Source: Paenibacillus luteus (lineage in GTDB: Bacteria > Bacillota > Bacilli > Paenibacillales > Paenibacillaceae). From it: 64,000 nucleotides of DNA. Numbering within the stretch: position 1 is the stretch's first letter; each line of letters begins with the position of its first letter. The stretch lies in the NCBI RefSeq assembly GCF_006542765.1, contig NZ_SKCD01000007.1, positions 62,001 through 126,000 on the forward strand, given 5' to 3'. Positions 35,073 through 43,235 of this stretch are shown here, piece by piece. Under the pieces are notes generated by a model. It searched no databases, was not told where the DNA came from, and worked only from the letters and a program-made list of their open reading frames with translations. The position numbers and the translations under genes are program-made.

Positions 35073-36349
35073 CTAACGATAAGCCGCTCCATGCCGTTCA
35101 TATAGGGACGAAGCGCCAAAGGAATGTGAATCGAACCATCTTCCTGCTGATGGTTCTCCAGCAGCGGAATCAAAATGCGCGGGCTTGCGACCGCTGTATT
35201 ATTGAGCGTATGGCAGTACAGGAGCGTGCCATCCTCGGCTCGATAGCGGATATTCGAGCGCCGCGCCTGGAAATCATGCAGGTTCGACGACGAATGCGTT
35301 TCCCCATAAGCCCCGCGGCTGGGCATCCACGTCTCAATGTCGTATTGTTTATAGGTTTTTTGCGACATATCGCCCGTACAAACGGCCATTACGCGGTAAG
35401 GCAGCTCCAATAGCTGAAGCAGCTCCTCGGCATTTGCCGTAATCTCCTGCAGCATCTGCTCCGAGAGCTCCAGATCCGCTTTGCATAAAATGACCTGCTC
35501 CACCTTCGCAAATTGATGGACACGATACAATCCATGTACATCCCTTCCTGCCGAGCCTACTTCACTGCGGAAGCAGGTCGAAGCAGCGGCTAGCTTAATT
35601 GGCGTATCCGCCTCGACTATTTCGTTAGCATGAAAGGTAATAAGCGGCACCTCCGAGGTACCGACCAGCCATTTATCCTCATTAACCATTCGGTAGGTCT
35701 GATCCTCGCCTAGCGGAAAAAAACCGGTATGGTTCATCGCTTCGGTACGAACCATCAACGGGACATCCAGCAGCGTGTACCCTTTCCGCAATAGCAAATC
35801 GATGGCTAGCTGCTGTACAGCGCGGTGGAGCAGCACTCCCGTACCCTTCAAGTAATAATTGCGGCTGCCCGCCGCCTTTACCCCTCGCTGCACGTCTACC
35901 ATATCATGAAGCTCACCGAGCTCCATATGGTCCCTGGTCTCAAAGGCAAAGCTCGGCGCCTCGCCAACCCGTTTCCGTTCCACATTATCAGCATCCGATC
36001 GGCCCTCCGGCGTATCTGGCGATACGATGTTCGGCACCAAAACCATCAGCTCGGCAACCTGATCTTCAGCGAGGGCAAGCTCTGTCTCTAGAACTGCCAG
36101 CTTTTCATTCGATTCCTTTACCCTTTGCCTAGTCTGCTCCGCTTCGCCCTGAGCCCCTTGCTTTACCAGCCTGCCAATCCGATTTGACAGCTTGTTGCGC
36201 TCCGCACGGAAGGCCTCTACTTTCTGCTGCAACAAACGCTTCTTCTCGTCCTTCAGCAGCAGCTCTGCAATCAAAATCTTAATTCCCTTTTGATTGGCTA
36301 CTGTCTGTACTTGCTCCTGATTTGTTCTGATCCATTTCATGTCCAACAT
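35060..36349 (-). CDS. serS: Seryl-tRNA synthetase (T-box controlled, divergent motif 3)
   Basis: A 429-aa class II synthetase charging tRNA-Ser. The N-terminal coiled-coil arm spans about 25-100; motif 2 is seen as ASTCFRSEVGSAGRD, and SNLHDFQARR follows. Motif 3 reads HTLNNTAVASPRILIPLLEN, where common bacterial SerRS have NGSGLAVGRT, so this is a divergent SerRS type and possibly a second copy. The start at 36349 has GGAG upstream and lies 32 bases after the T-box terminator. The last codons, Tyr-Ile-Ser-stop, lie in the inverted repeat of MITE copy C, so the native C-terminus was altered. Confidence 0.88.
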   Translation of the reverse strand: MLDMKWIRTNQEQVQTVANQKGIKILIAELLLKDEKKRLLQQKVEAFRAERNKLSNRIGRLVKQGAQGEAEQTRQRVKESNEKLAVLETELALAEDQVAELMVLVPNIVSPDTPEGRSDADNVERKRVGEAPSFAFETRDHMELGELHDMVDVQRGVKAAGSRNYYLKGTGVLLHRAVQQLAIDLLLRKGYTLLDVPLMVRTEAMNHTGFFPLGEDQTYRMVNEDKWLVGTSEVPLITFHANEIVEADTPIKLAAASTCFRSEVGSAGRDVHGLYRVHQFAKVEQVILCKADLELSEQMLQEITANAEELLQLLELPYRVMAVCTGDMSQKTYKQYDIETWMPSRGAYGETHSSSNLHDFQARRSNIRYRAEDGTLLYCHTLNNTAVASPRILIPLLENHQQEDGSIHIPLALRPYMNGMERLIVSYIS

Positions 36350-36380
36350 GACACCGCGCTCCTTTTCGTTAGAAAAACAC

Positions 36381-36600
36381 AAAAAACGCCCTCATCCCTA
36401 TGGGACGAGGAGCGTTTTTGTACTCGCGGTGCCACCCAAATTGACCGAACAGACGCACTGTCCAATCCTCTTTGTTCCGCAGTAACGGGCGGGCCCGGTA
36501 AACTTAGGGGGAGCTTGCTGCCTCCCCTTGACGAGAACGCCTCCGAGTTGGATTCTCTTCACTGGCGTGATCCGATAATTAATTTTGTTGTACTATACCA
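36381..36600 (-). ncRNA. T-box leader (serS)
   Basis: On the minus strand the T-box sequence GGGTGGCACCGCG (36425-36437) is followed by a strong terminator stem, AACGCTCCTCGTCCCAT with ATGGGATGAGGGCGTT-like pairing (36381-36419), and preceded by a stem I-like domain with AGTGAAGAGAATCC near 36555. Uncharged tRNA-Ser should bind and let transcription read through into serS. A UCC in the GAATCCAAC loop is a possible serine specifier, not proven. Promoter-like TATACT/TATAGT boxes lie near 36595-36610. Confidence 0.88.
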
Positions 36601-36737
36601 TAGTATATGCCGAAAGCACAAGCTTGCTATGTCCCTCGTTGGAAAAATCGTACATTCAGCCTAATTACAGACGCTTTCACCAGAGGAGAATGGTAAAATA
36701 AAGACAATTAAATCGCTAGATGAAAGGAAGATTAACC

Positions 36738-36993
36738 ATGAACATCGCAATCATAACCGGGAGCAACCGGAGTGCCGCTACCAGCACACAGCTCGCCACT
36801 GCAGCTTCAGGCAATCGTGCGTAAACTTCATGGGGTTAACGCCCCTGAGTGGGTTTCCGTAGGCGGTGCACAGCGCAATGAGCTTGCCCATGGCATAACA
36901 GAGTACGAAACCGGCGGACAGCCTATTATCGACCGTATTCATCGCGCGACTATATCCTTCTTAGCCCTTGCAGCATCCGTAAGATCAAATTAA
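36738..36993 (+). pseudogene. NADPH-dependent FMN reductase remnant
   Basis: AAAGGAAG and an ATG open MNIAIITGSNRSAATSTQLA, the flavodoxin-like N-terminus of NADPH-dependent FMN reductases, but the frame stops after 28 codons. In the next frame the C-terminal part continues as SPLQLQAIVRKLHGVNAPEW and VSVGGAQRNELAHG, ending ATISFLALAASVRSN. The middle of about 100 residues is missing and the two ends are out of frame, joined near CTCGCC (about 36795). A terminator still follows. Non-functional. Confidence 0.75.
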
Positions 36994-37003
36994 AACAAAC
37001 AAT

Positions 37004-37048
37004 AAAAAAACCAGATCAACGCGCTAAACATGCGCTGATCTGGTTTTT
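37004..37048. terminator. Bidirectional terminator
   Basis: CCAGATCA and TGATCTGG enclose a GCGC/GCGC inner stem, flanked by A- and T-runs. Serves the FMN-reductase remnant (+) and the small membrane gene (-). Confidence 0.85.
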
Positions 37049-37076
37049 AGTATCCATATAGCCGAGGCCTTCATCC

Positions 37077-37208
37077 TTATTTCTGCATAAAAACATCCCG
37101 AAACCATACGCCCGAGAAAAAGATAATGCCGAATAAACAAAGCAGTACAAACACGGTGACCACAACGATAACGACCGTCCATAAAACAACTTTTGTTACT
37201 TTATTCAT
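37077..37208 (-). CDS. Small single-TM protein, 43 aa
   Basis: An ATG at 37208 with AAGGAG seven bases upstream opens a 43-codon frame: MNKVTKVVLWTVVIVVVTVF, continuing with a hydrophobic stretch to about residue 33 and ending GVWFRDVFMQK. A single TM segment with a positively charged N-terminus. Unknown function. The terminator at 37004-37048 is just downstream. Confidence 0.6.
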   Translation of the reverse strand: MNKVTKVVLWTVVIVVVTVFVLLCLFGIIFFSGVWFRDVFMQK

Positions 37209-37347
37209 ATTCTACTCCTTGAAGGGTAAAGTCCAGACCACTCTAAGCTCCCAAGTATAGACACTCTTAGTCCGGACGGTATACGCCAAATAATGGTTGC
37301 AGCATATAAGACGCGTAGAATTTTGCAAACAAATGACGAACCGTTCA

Positions 37348-39342
37348 TTACGAGCCGGCAAGCGCATTTCGGAAGGCTAAAATATATTTGGATTGATCCA
37401 GCGGATTGACGCCGCGACGCACCCGCTCCGCAGATACGTCCGCCGGGCATTCCTGATAACCCGCGAAAAACGTAGCCAAAATACCCCGCCCCTTGGTGAG
37501 CGATCCGAATCGTGCAGGAAAATCAAGAGAGGTGGCAACAGGCAGCTTTCCTTCTATCTCCATTCTCTCCTGCCTAACGACCGGCGTGTCGAATTCACCC
37601 CGCATGAGGATCAACTCATTCATAAGCTTGCCGCCATTCTCCTCCGGAATAGAAAGGCGAAAAGACAGCATCGGTTCAAGCAGCGTTACTCCTGTATGAG
37701 ACAAGCCGTCCATAATCCCCATCGGCGTAGCCAGTGCGAAGTCGAGCGGATGAGTATGCCACACATGATGCTCGCCCTCAATTAGCGTCACCTTCAGATC
37801 CGTAACTTCCCACCCGAAAAGCCCTTGCTGCAGCGCTTCCGGAACGCTTCTAGCCACCTCGTTCTGGTAACGGTCAAGCAGGCGTTCCGAGCGTACGGCC
37901 GCGCTATAGGTGAGTCCGCTTCCGCGTTCGCCTGGCTCAATGAGAAAGCGAAGAATCGCCCAGCAGGGCTTCGGCATTGTATAAGCAATGAAGCCTTCGC
38001 CCGTTTGAGCAGGCGTTTCTTTATAAATAACGGAAGGCTGACCGAATTCCGCCTTCAGCCCATAGCGGTGATTCAGCAGATGCGTCAGCACCTCAATCTG
38101 AATCGGCCCCATGACTTTCAGATGCAGCTCGCGCTGCTCCTGCAGCCATTGAAGATCAAGCAGCGGATCTTCATCGGCCAGCTCTTGCAGCGCGGCTACG
38201 ACAGCCGGATAATCGGCTTCGCTGCTCCAGCGCACTTGCACCGTCAGAAGCGGTACAGCCAGCCGTGTCTCGCCAGGAACATGATCCGCACACCCGATAA
38301 TATCACCGATACGCGCTTGGTTCCAGCCACAAACGGCAGCAATATCCCCCGCCTCCAATAACCCTACATCCTCCGCCTTCTGACCGTCGATTTTGCGAAT
38401 TTGTGTAATTTTTTCTTCAATCTGCTGCGTCTCATTAAAGACCGAATCACGGTTGCGAATCACACCGCTATATAAGCGGACATATGCAATCCGCCCCATC
38501 GCCGCGTCCCGCTCAATACGGAATACGACGCCAGATACAGGCCCGTCGAGTACTACAGTTGGTGCCGGCAGCAGCGTAACCATGGCTTGCATGAGAGGTT
38601 CGATCCCGATTCCTCGGCTTGAAGCACCAAATAGAATAGGGAAAAAGGCTCCGCTTTGCGTAAGGGCTGGCAGCCTACCCGTCAATTCCTCCATCGGCAG
38701 CGTACCATGCTCCAGGTAGTGATTCAGCAGCTCCTCTTCTTGCTCCGCAACCGTTTCTTCGAGCAGCTGCAAATACCATCTTGTTTCTTCAGATTCACTA
38801 CCCGTTTCCAATACGCTGCTTATGCCAGCAAAGGTATCCTCTACTCCACACGGAGCCTGAATGGGGGCTGCCAACGGCGATAGCAATCGTCGAATTTGCT
38901 TCAACGTCCCTATGGGATCTGCACCGATCCGGTCCAGCTTATTCACGTAAATCAGCGTGGGAATGTTCCGCTCCCGCAAAGCATGCCAAATGACCTCAGT
39001 CTGTGCCTGCACGCCTTCCACCGCCGAAAGAATAAGCACCGCCCCATCCATCACCCGCAAAGAACGCTCAACCTCGGATAGAAAATCGACATGTCCGGGC
39101 GTGTCAACCAGATTGATGGTCATGCCTTGCCAGGAAAAACGCGTTGCAGCCGCTCGCACGGAGATGCCTCTGGAGCGTTCGACTTCTAGAAAATCCGTTT
39201 GCGCCGTACCGGCATCCACGCTGCCAAGCGACCTAATTCGACCGCTGCGATAAAGAATCTGCTCAGTTGTTGTTGTCTTCCCCGCATCGACATGAGCAAA
39301 AATACCGATATTTCGTATATGTTTTGTTACGTTAGCTGCCAT
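37348..39342 (-). CDS. Tet(M)-like ribosomal protection GTPase
   Basis: A 664-aa translational GTPase of the EF-G/Tet(M) group. G motifs: AHVDAGKTTTTEQ, RGISVRAAATRF, DTPGHVDFLSEVERSLR, VNKLDRIG. The combination LYRSGRIRSLGSVDAGTAQT is typical of Tet(M/O/W)-type proteins, which dislodge tetracycline from the ribosome; chromosomal relatives in Paenibacillaceae often have uncertain resistance function. I take the ATG at 39342 with AAGGAGA upstream instead of a frame 41 codons longer. No attenuation leader or mobile element adjoins it, so it appears to be a resident gene. Confidence 0.85.
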   Translation of the reverse strand: MAANVTKHIRNIGIFAHVDAGKTTTTEQILYRSGRIRSLGSVDAGTAQTDFLEVERSRGISVRAAATRFSWQGMTINLVDTPGHVDFLSEVERSLRVMDGAVLILSAVEGVQAQTEVIWHALRERNIPTLIYVNKLDRIGADPIGTLKQIRRLLSPLAAPIQAPCGVEDTFAGISSVLETGSESEETRWYLQLLEETVAEQEEELLNHYLEHGTLPMEELTGRLPALTQSGAFFPILFGASSRGIGIEPLMQAMVTLLPAPTVVLDGPVSGVVFRIERDAAMGRIAYVRLYSGVIRNRDSVFNETQQIEEKITQIRKIDGQKAEDVGLLEAGDIAAVCGWNQARIGDIIGCADHVPGETRLAVPLLTVQVRWSSEADYPAVVAALQELADEDPLLDLQWLQEQRELHLKVMGPIQIEVLTHLLNHRYGLKAEFGQPSVIYKETPAQTGEGFIAYTMPKPCWAILRFLIEPGERGSGLTYSAAVRSERLLDRYQNEVARSVPEALQQGLFGWEVTDLKVTLIEGEHHVWHTHPLDFALATPMGIMDGLSHTGVTLLEPMLSFRLSIPEENGGKLMNELILMRGEFDTPVVRQERMEIEGKLPVATSLDFPARFGSLTKGRGILATFFAGYQECPADVSAERVRRGVNPLDQSKYILAFRNALAGS

Positions 39343-39439
39343 TACGCATGTCTCCTTACTGGCTGTCCTTTCCTTATCGTAACTCTGAAAGCGCATAACA
39401 GCAAGCGTAAACGGGAGCAGACCTCTTCCTAAACCAAGA

Positions 39440-39540
39440 AGAAACGGCTTCGCCGTCCTCTGCAAGAGGAGGGGTATCCATTTCTAATAGAAATAGAAGA
39501 ATGTTTTATCTCGTGAAACATATAAAGTCTTATATTTGAA
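39440..39540 (+). repeat. Dispersed bipartite hairpin repeat, copy 3
   Basis: AAACGGCTTCGCCGTCCTCTG opens it (GC part, shared with copy 4 as AAACGGCTGACGCCGTCCTC); then AAATAGAAGA (39490-39499) and TCTTATATTT near 39528-39537 close the AT hairpin, with inner ATGTTT/AAACAT pairing. It lies between the Tet(M)-like gene start and the yceI terminator. Confidence 0.65.
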
Positions 39541-39542
39541 CA

Positions 39543-39582
39543 AAAACAGCCTGTCGGATCGCTATCCGACAGGCTGTTCTAT
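39543..39582 (-). terminator. Terminator of yceI
   Basis: ACAGCCTGTCGGAT and ATCCGACAGGCTGT form a perfect 14-bp stem with a four-base loop; minus-strand tail TTTTTG. Confidence 0.88.
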
Positions 39583-39599
39583 AATCGTAGCTATTTTGA

Positions 39600-40133
39600 T
39601 TAACCTTGCTGAATCGCTTCAATATCAATGGATATTTTCACTTCGTCGCCAATCAGAACGCCGCCTGTCTCCAGAGCCGCATTATAAGTTAAACCGTAAT
39701 CACTGCGTTTCAGGCTGCCCGTCGCGCTAAAGCCTACTTTATCATTGCCCCAAGGATCTTTGCCCGCGCCTTCGAAGCTAACGTTGAATTTCTCGGAACG
39801 CGTCACGCCATGCAGGCTAACATCACCAACGACAGAGTACTCTCCATCATCGGTTTTCGTAATTGCAGTCGAAGTGAAGACAAGTGAAGGATGCTTCTCT
39901 ATGTCAAAGAAGTCTGCATTGCGAAGATGCGCGTCACGGTCTTTGTTGCGTGTGTCTACGCTGCTTAGATCGATCGTCACCTGGATGTCAGCGGAAGTGA
40001 GGTCATGCGCGTCTGCCACGATATTCGCTTCAAACGCGTGGAACGAGCCTTTTACCTTTGCGATCATCATATGCTTTACTGAAAAATCAATACTGCTGTG
40101 CGTGGAATCAACCGTCCATTGTGATTTTGCCAT
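39600..40133 (-). CDS. YceI family protein
   Basis: A 177-aa lipocalin-like barrel protein. It begins MAKSQWTVDSTHSSIDFSVK and contains DLTSADIQVTIDLSSVDT and GVTRSEKFNVSFEG, typical of YceI. Family members bind polyisoprenoid lipids; most proteobacterial ones are secreted, but this one has no signal peptide and is probably cytoplasmic. AGGAGG precedes the ATG. Monocistronic with its own terminator. Confidence 0.9.
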   Translation of the reverse strand: MAKSQWTVDSTHSSIDFSVKHMMIAKVKGSFHAFEANIVADAHDLTSADIQVTIDLSSVDTRNKDRDAHLRNADFFDIEKHPSLVFTSTAITKTDDGEYSVVGDVSLHGVTRSEKFNVSFEGAGKDPWGNDKVGFSATGSLKRSDYGLTYNAALETGGVLIGDEVKISIDIEAIQQG

Positions 40134-40330
40134 TTTAAATTTCCTCCTAAGTTTACATAAATAATAATTTACTTACTTTTTATAATGTACTAACTTTTAT
40201 TTTGTATAACTGTATTTTATGGCTTAGACACAAATTTGTCAATTATATTTTTTTCTATCCGATACCCAGCGAAACGCCCTGTCTCCTAACAGCAATAGCT
40301 TATCTACCTATTCTTAAGAGCTTTTATATA

Positions 40331-40379
40331 AAAAAAGGGTGCCGGAGAAGGTTACAACCCCTTCTCTGACACCCTTTTC
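40331..40379 (-). terminator. Terminator of the MATE gene
   Basis: AAAAGGGTG/CACCCTTTT outer stem and GAGAAGG/CCTTCTC inner stem. Confidence 0.85.
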
Positions 40380-40410
40380 TCCATACGCTCCAGCTGTTAT
40401 TTAGCCGTTT

Positions 40411-41814
40411 TTATCCGTGTACAACAGCAGGTTGTTCCTTTTGCTCGCGCTTGACCAGCGCATGCTTCTCCCACGCTCTGCTGCGCCAGCGGAAAAACAT
40501 AATAAACGCACGCAGCCATTCATCCGCCGCGATGGCAAGCCAAATTCCAGCTAATCCCATCTCCAGCTTGAATACAAAGAAATAACCGAGCGGCAAACTC
40601 ATTGCTACCATCGAGAACATCCCCACCCACAGCGGGTACTTCGCATCTCCGCTCGCGCGAAGCGAGTTAACGAGTACAATATTAATCGTCCGTCCGGTCT
40701 CCAGTACGATACTAAGCAGCAATACGCTAACGCCAAGTCGGATGATTTCCTCATCGTCCGTGAACATGCGCATAAGCGGCTCACGGAAGGCAATGACGAG
40801 CAACACGGCGAACAAGGTCACGCCGCTTGCCCAGCGCACGCTTTTCCAAACCCGGTGATAGGCCGACGTCGGCTCTCCTGCGCCAACCAGCCTGCCAACG
40901 ATAATCGATGTCCCCATTCCGATCGCAAAGGCAAACAAATAGGTGAACATCGAAATATTGTTTGCATAGTTCTTGGCTGCCAGCGAAGCTGCCCCAAGAT
41001 AAGTCGCGTAATAAAGAAACACGATTTGGCAAGTCTGGTACATCACCTGCTCCAGTGCAGACGGAATGCCGATTTTTAAAATTTTGGAGACATACTCCTT
41101 CGATAAAGTGAAATAATAATGAAGCTCCACCCTTACCGACATAATGCGATACAGCATCCAGAAAAAGACGACAAGCGCTAGCGCTCGACTGATAACCGAA
41201 GAAAGCGCGGCGCCTTGCACACCCATTTCGGGAAAACCGAAATTTCCAAAAATAAGCAAATAGTTTCCTATAATATGCACAATATTCATGCCCAGCGATA
41301 CGTACATCGCTTCCTTTGTAAACCCATGTACCCGAATAATGGCCGCTATCGAGTTAATAATCGCCTGCAGGAAGATCATTCCGCCTACAATCGATAAATA
41401 GCTCTTCGCATGCTCCATGATCTCGCCCTGCAAATTCAGCGTTTGCAGCAGGTGACCGCCAAACAAAACGAAGGTCAGGCTGATGAGCAGTCCCACTGCC
41501 AGATTGAGCGTTACCGCCAGCGCTGATATTTTCGCCGCCTCGATAAACTTCCGTGAACCGATATATTGTGCAACTACAATGGATGCTCCGTTGCCAATTA
41601 CCTCTAGCAGTAGTATAGCGATGTGCAAATATTGATTAGATGCCCCGACCCCGGATACGGCGTTATCCGAAATGGCGCTCAGCATTAGCGTGTCTGCAAT
41701 ACCCATAAGCATAAACAAAAAGATTTCCAAAAATATAGGCCATGTCAGAAAAAACAAATTGATTCCTTTCGGATCCTGCTGGCCTTGTCCACTACCCACT
41801 GCTGCCGCACTCAT
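40411..41814 (-). CDS. MATE family efflux transporter
   Basis: A 467-aa membrane exporter with twelve predicted hydrophobic segments. The two homologous bundles are seen from VSGVGASNQYLHIAILLLEV and NGASIVVAQYIGSR in the first and ISMFTYLFAFAIGMGTSIIVGRLVG-type residues in the second. MATE proteins use a Na+ or H+ gradient to expel drugs and cationic metabolites. I take the ATG at 41814 with GAAGGTG upstream. Substrate not predictable. Confidence 0.9.
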   Translation of the reverse strand: MSAAAVGSGQGQQDPKGINLFFLTWPIFLEIFLFMLMGIADTLMLSAISDNAVSGVGASNQYLHIAILLLEVIGNGASIVVAQYIGSRKFIEAAKISALAVTLNLAVGLLISLTFVLFGGHLLQTLNLQGEIMEHAKSYLSIVGGMIFLQAIINSIAAIIRVHGFTKEAMYVSLGMNIVHIIGNYLLIFGNFGFPEMGVQGAALSSVISRALALVVFFWMLYRIMSVRVELHYYFTLSKEYVSKILKIGIPSALEQVMYQTCQIVFLYYATYLGAASLAAKNYANNISMFTYLFAFAIGMGTSIIVGRLVGAGEPTSAYHRVWKSVRWASGVTLFAVLLVIAFREPLMRMFTDDEEIIRLGVSVLLLSIVLETGRTINIVLVNSLRASGDAKYPLWVGMFSMVAMSLPLGYFFVFKLEMGLAGIWLAIAADEWLRAFIMFFRWRSRAWEKHALVKREQKEQPAVVHG

Positions 41815-42010
41815 GTTGTCACCTTCTTCTAAAAATAAAAGCAAAGCACAAGGTATCGTAGCATATAAAAATAGCTATTGCACGATAGATTTACGATTTT
41901 ACGCGAATAAAATACTACCAATCCAAATGTAAACGCATACCTCGCCAGAAAGCAGATTTTCCGACCTTTTGCTTTGCTTTTTATATCGAAAAAAAGCCAT
42001 TCATGCCTAG

Positions 42011-42209
42011 CTATATAAGTTCAACTAAAGTTTCTTCTTCTGGTCACTGCTCGAGTAGATCATTCAATCGGGTCGCGTTTGCAGCAAGGTTCTTAGATTA
42101 ACTAAGACAAGTAAAACTAAGAATCCGGCTGCTAATACGAACACTTCGTTTCTCCAGTACGATCCTCTCTCTTCACTTACCCATCAATTCTTTCGTTCAA
42201 CTTATCTAT
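42011..42209 (+). mobile_element. MITE-like repeat, copy B (199 bp)
   Basis: Left end CTATATAAGTTCAAC (42011-42025), right end GTTCAACTTATCTAT (42195-42209) with one mismatch. Length equals copy A exactly. Shared internal blocks include GAGTAGATCATTC, AAGAATCCGGCT and GAACACTTCGTTTCTCCAG. No coding frame. Confidence 0.7.
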
Positions 42210-42216
42210 TTCTACA

Positions 42217-42500
42217 ATACCCAATCATATCCAGCCCATTGAAGCCGCTAAGCTAGATTAGATCTATTTTTTAGACCTAATTCAGCTATTTTGGCTATCT
42301 ACGCCAAATTAGATCTGAAAATTAGATCTATTTCTCCAGAACCCAGCCATATCCAGTCCATTTGGAACTGCTGGGCTAAATTAGATCTATTTTTCAGACC
42401 TATTTCAGCTACTTCGGCTATTTAAGCCCGATTAGATCTAAAAATTAGATCTATTCTCCAAAACCCCGCCATATCCGGTCCATTTAGGGCCTCTGGACTT
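42217..42500 (+). repeat. 122-bp tandem repeat, about 2.3 units
   Basis: The landmark CATATCC recurs at 42226, 42348 and 42470, exactly 122 bases apart. Each full unit holds three AGATCT palindromes in ATTAGATCTA contexts, TTCAGCTA and a GGCTAT box. The units differ at roughly a tenth of positions. No gene. It lies between MITE copy B and an inverted MITE end at 42574. Confidence 0.8.
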
Positions 42501-42573
42501 TAGGCTATCATAGACCGACTGTGCGTCCGTATGGAATCCTTCTTTCAGAATCTCATTGCGTCTAAACTCATTT

Positions 42574-42588
42574 GTTGAACTTATATAG
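42574..42588 (-). repeat. Solo MITE terminal repeat, inverted
   Basis: GTTGAACTTATATAG is the exact reverse complement of the left end of copy B (42011-42025). The 578-base stretch 42011-42588 is thus bounded by perfect 15-bp inverted repeats and might move as one unit. Sequence next to it does not otherwise resemble the element. Confidence 0.6.
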
Positions 42589-42654
42589 CAAGAATATTTA
42601 GAGAATACCGCAGTTTATTGTGAAACGACTCGGCGATCCATATTACTATAGCGT

Positions 42655-42703
42655 AAAAAAAAGACTGCACCCCGCCGTCGAGACAGCTTAGGTACAGTCT
42701 TCC
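42655..42703 (-). terminator. Terminator of the Glu/Ala-rich gene
   Basis: AAGACTG (42661-42667) pairs with CAGTCTT (42695-42701); the minus-strand tail is a run of eight T. Confidence 0.75.
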
Positions 42704-42731
42704 TCTTTATAATTTAAAATGATAGATATCA

Positions 42732-42950
42732 TTATTGCTCTTCAGACTCTTCTTCAGCAGCTTCTTCCTCAGCCGCCTCTTCTTCCGCTTCCTCTGCAGC
42801 TTCTTCCTCAACCGCAGCAGCCGCTTCTTCCACTTCTTCTTCCGATTCAGCCTCCACAGCTTCTACTGCTTCTTCCGCTGGAGCCTCTTCCGAAATCAGT
42901 TCTGCGGACACCTCCGCGCCTTCTTGAACTACTTCTTCTTCTTGGCTCAT
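42732..42950 (-). CDS. Glu/Ala-rich low-complexity protein, 72 aa
   Basis: A 72-aa protein made almost only of Glu, Ala, Val and Ser, beginning MSQEEEVVQEGAEVSAELI and ending in EEAAEEESEEQ. Very acidic, without aromatic residues or Cys. It is likely one long alpha helix or disordered. The ATG at 42950 has AGGAGG eight bases upstream and a terminator follows, so it is a real gene despite the composition. A cre-like TGTAGCGCTTTCA lies about 30 bases upstream. The opposite strand gives a Leu/Pro-rich frame that is a composition artefact. Confidence 0.6.
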   Translation of the reverse strand: MSQEEEVVQEGAEVSAELISEEAPAEEAVEAVEAESEEEVEEAAAAVEEEAAEEAEEEAAEEEAAEEESEEQ

Positions 42951-42959
42951 ATTATTCAC

Positions 42960-43235
42960 CTCCTGCCTCTTATTACCTTAATTGTAGCGCTTTCATAGAA
43001 CTATACAAGAGGTGTAAAATGTCGTTTCATAGGAACTATTTCCGCTTTTTGTAACGTTCGAGCCCGTTCGAGCTTATTCGAGCCGTTGCCCCGTCAGAGG
43101 TCCAGTAGATCGTTCCGACTTACGGCGGTTTTGTATGGCTGCTGAACTAGATAAGATGAATAACGACTAGTAAACGGTTTCTTATTCTTCAATATAAGCA
43201 GGTATGTATTACGATTCGATCAGGAGGCTATTCCT
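42960..43235. other. Intergenic interval with a short 10-bp triplet repeat
   Basis: CGTTCGAGCC, CGTTCGAGCT and TATTCGAGCC follow each other at 43055-43084. GTAGATCGTTC near 43100 recalls the MITE body but is too short to call. No gene seen. Confidence 0.45.

Noticed and set aside
37348-39342. Elongation factor G housekeeping gene
   Set aside because: The sequence follows Tet(M)-type signatures and no rpsL/rpsG/tuf neighbours exist.
42217-42500. CRISPR array
   Set aside because: The 122-bp unit has no short repeat-unique spacer alternation and no cas genes are present.
42719-43054. A plus-strand Leu/Pro-rich frame
   Set aside because: It is the reverse complement of the Glu/Ala-rich gene; repetitive codons create an open frame on the opposite strand.
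43085-43160. Fifth MITE copy
   Set aside because: Only GTAGATCGTTC resembles the element; the ends are absent.
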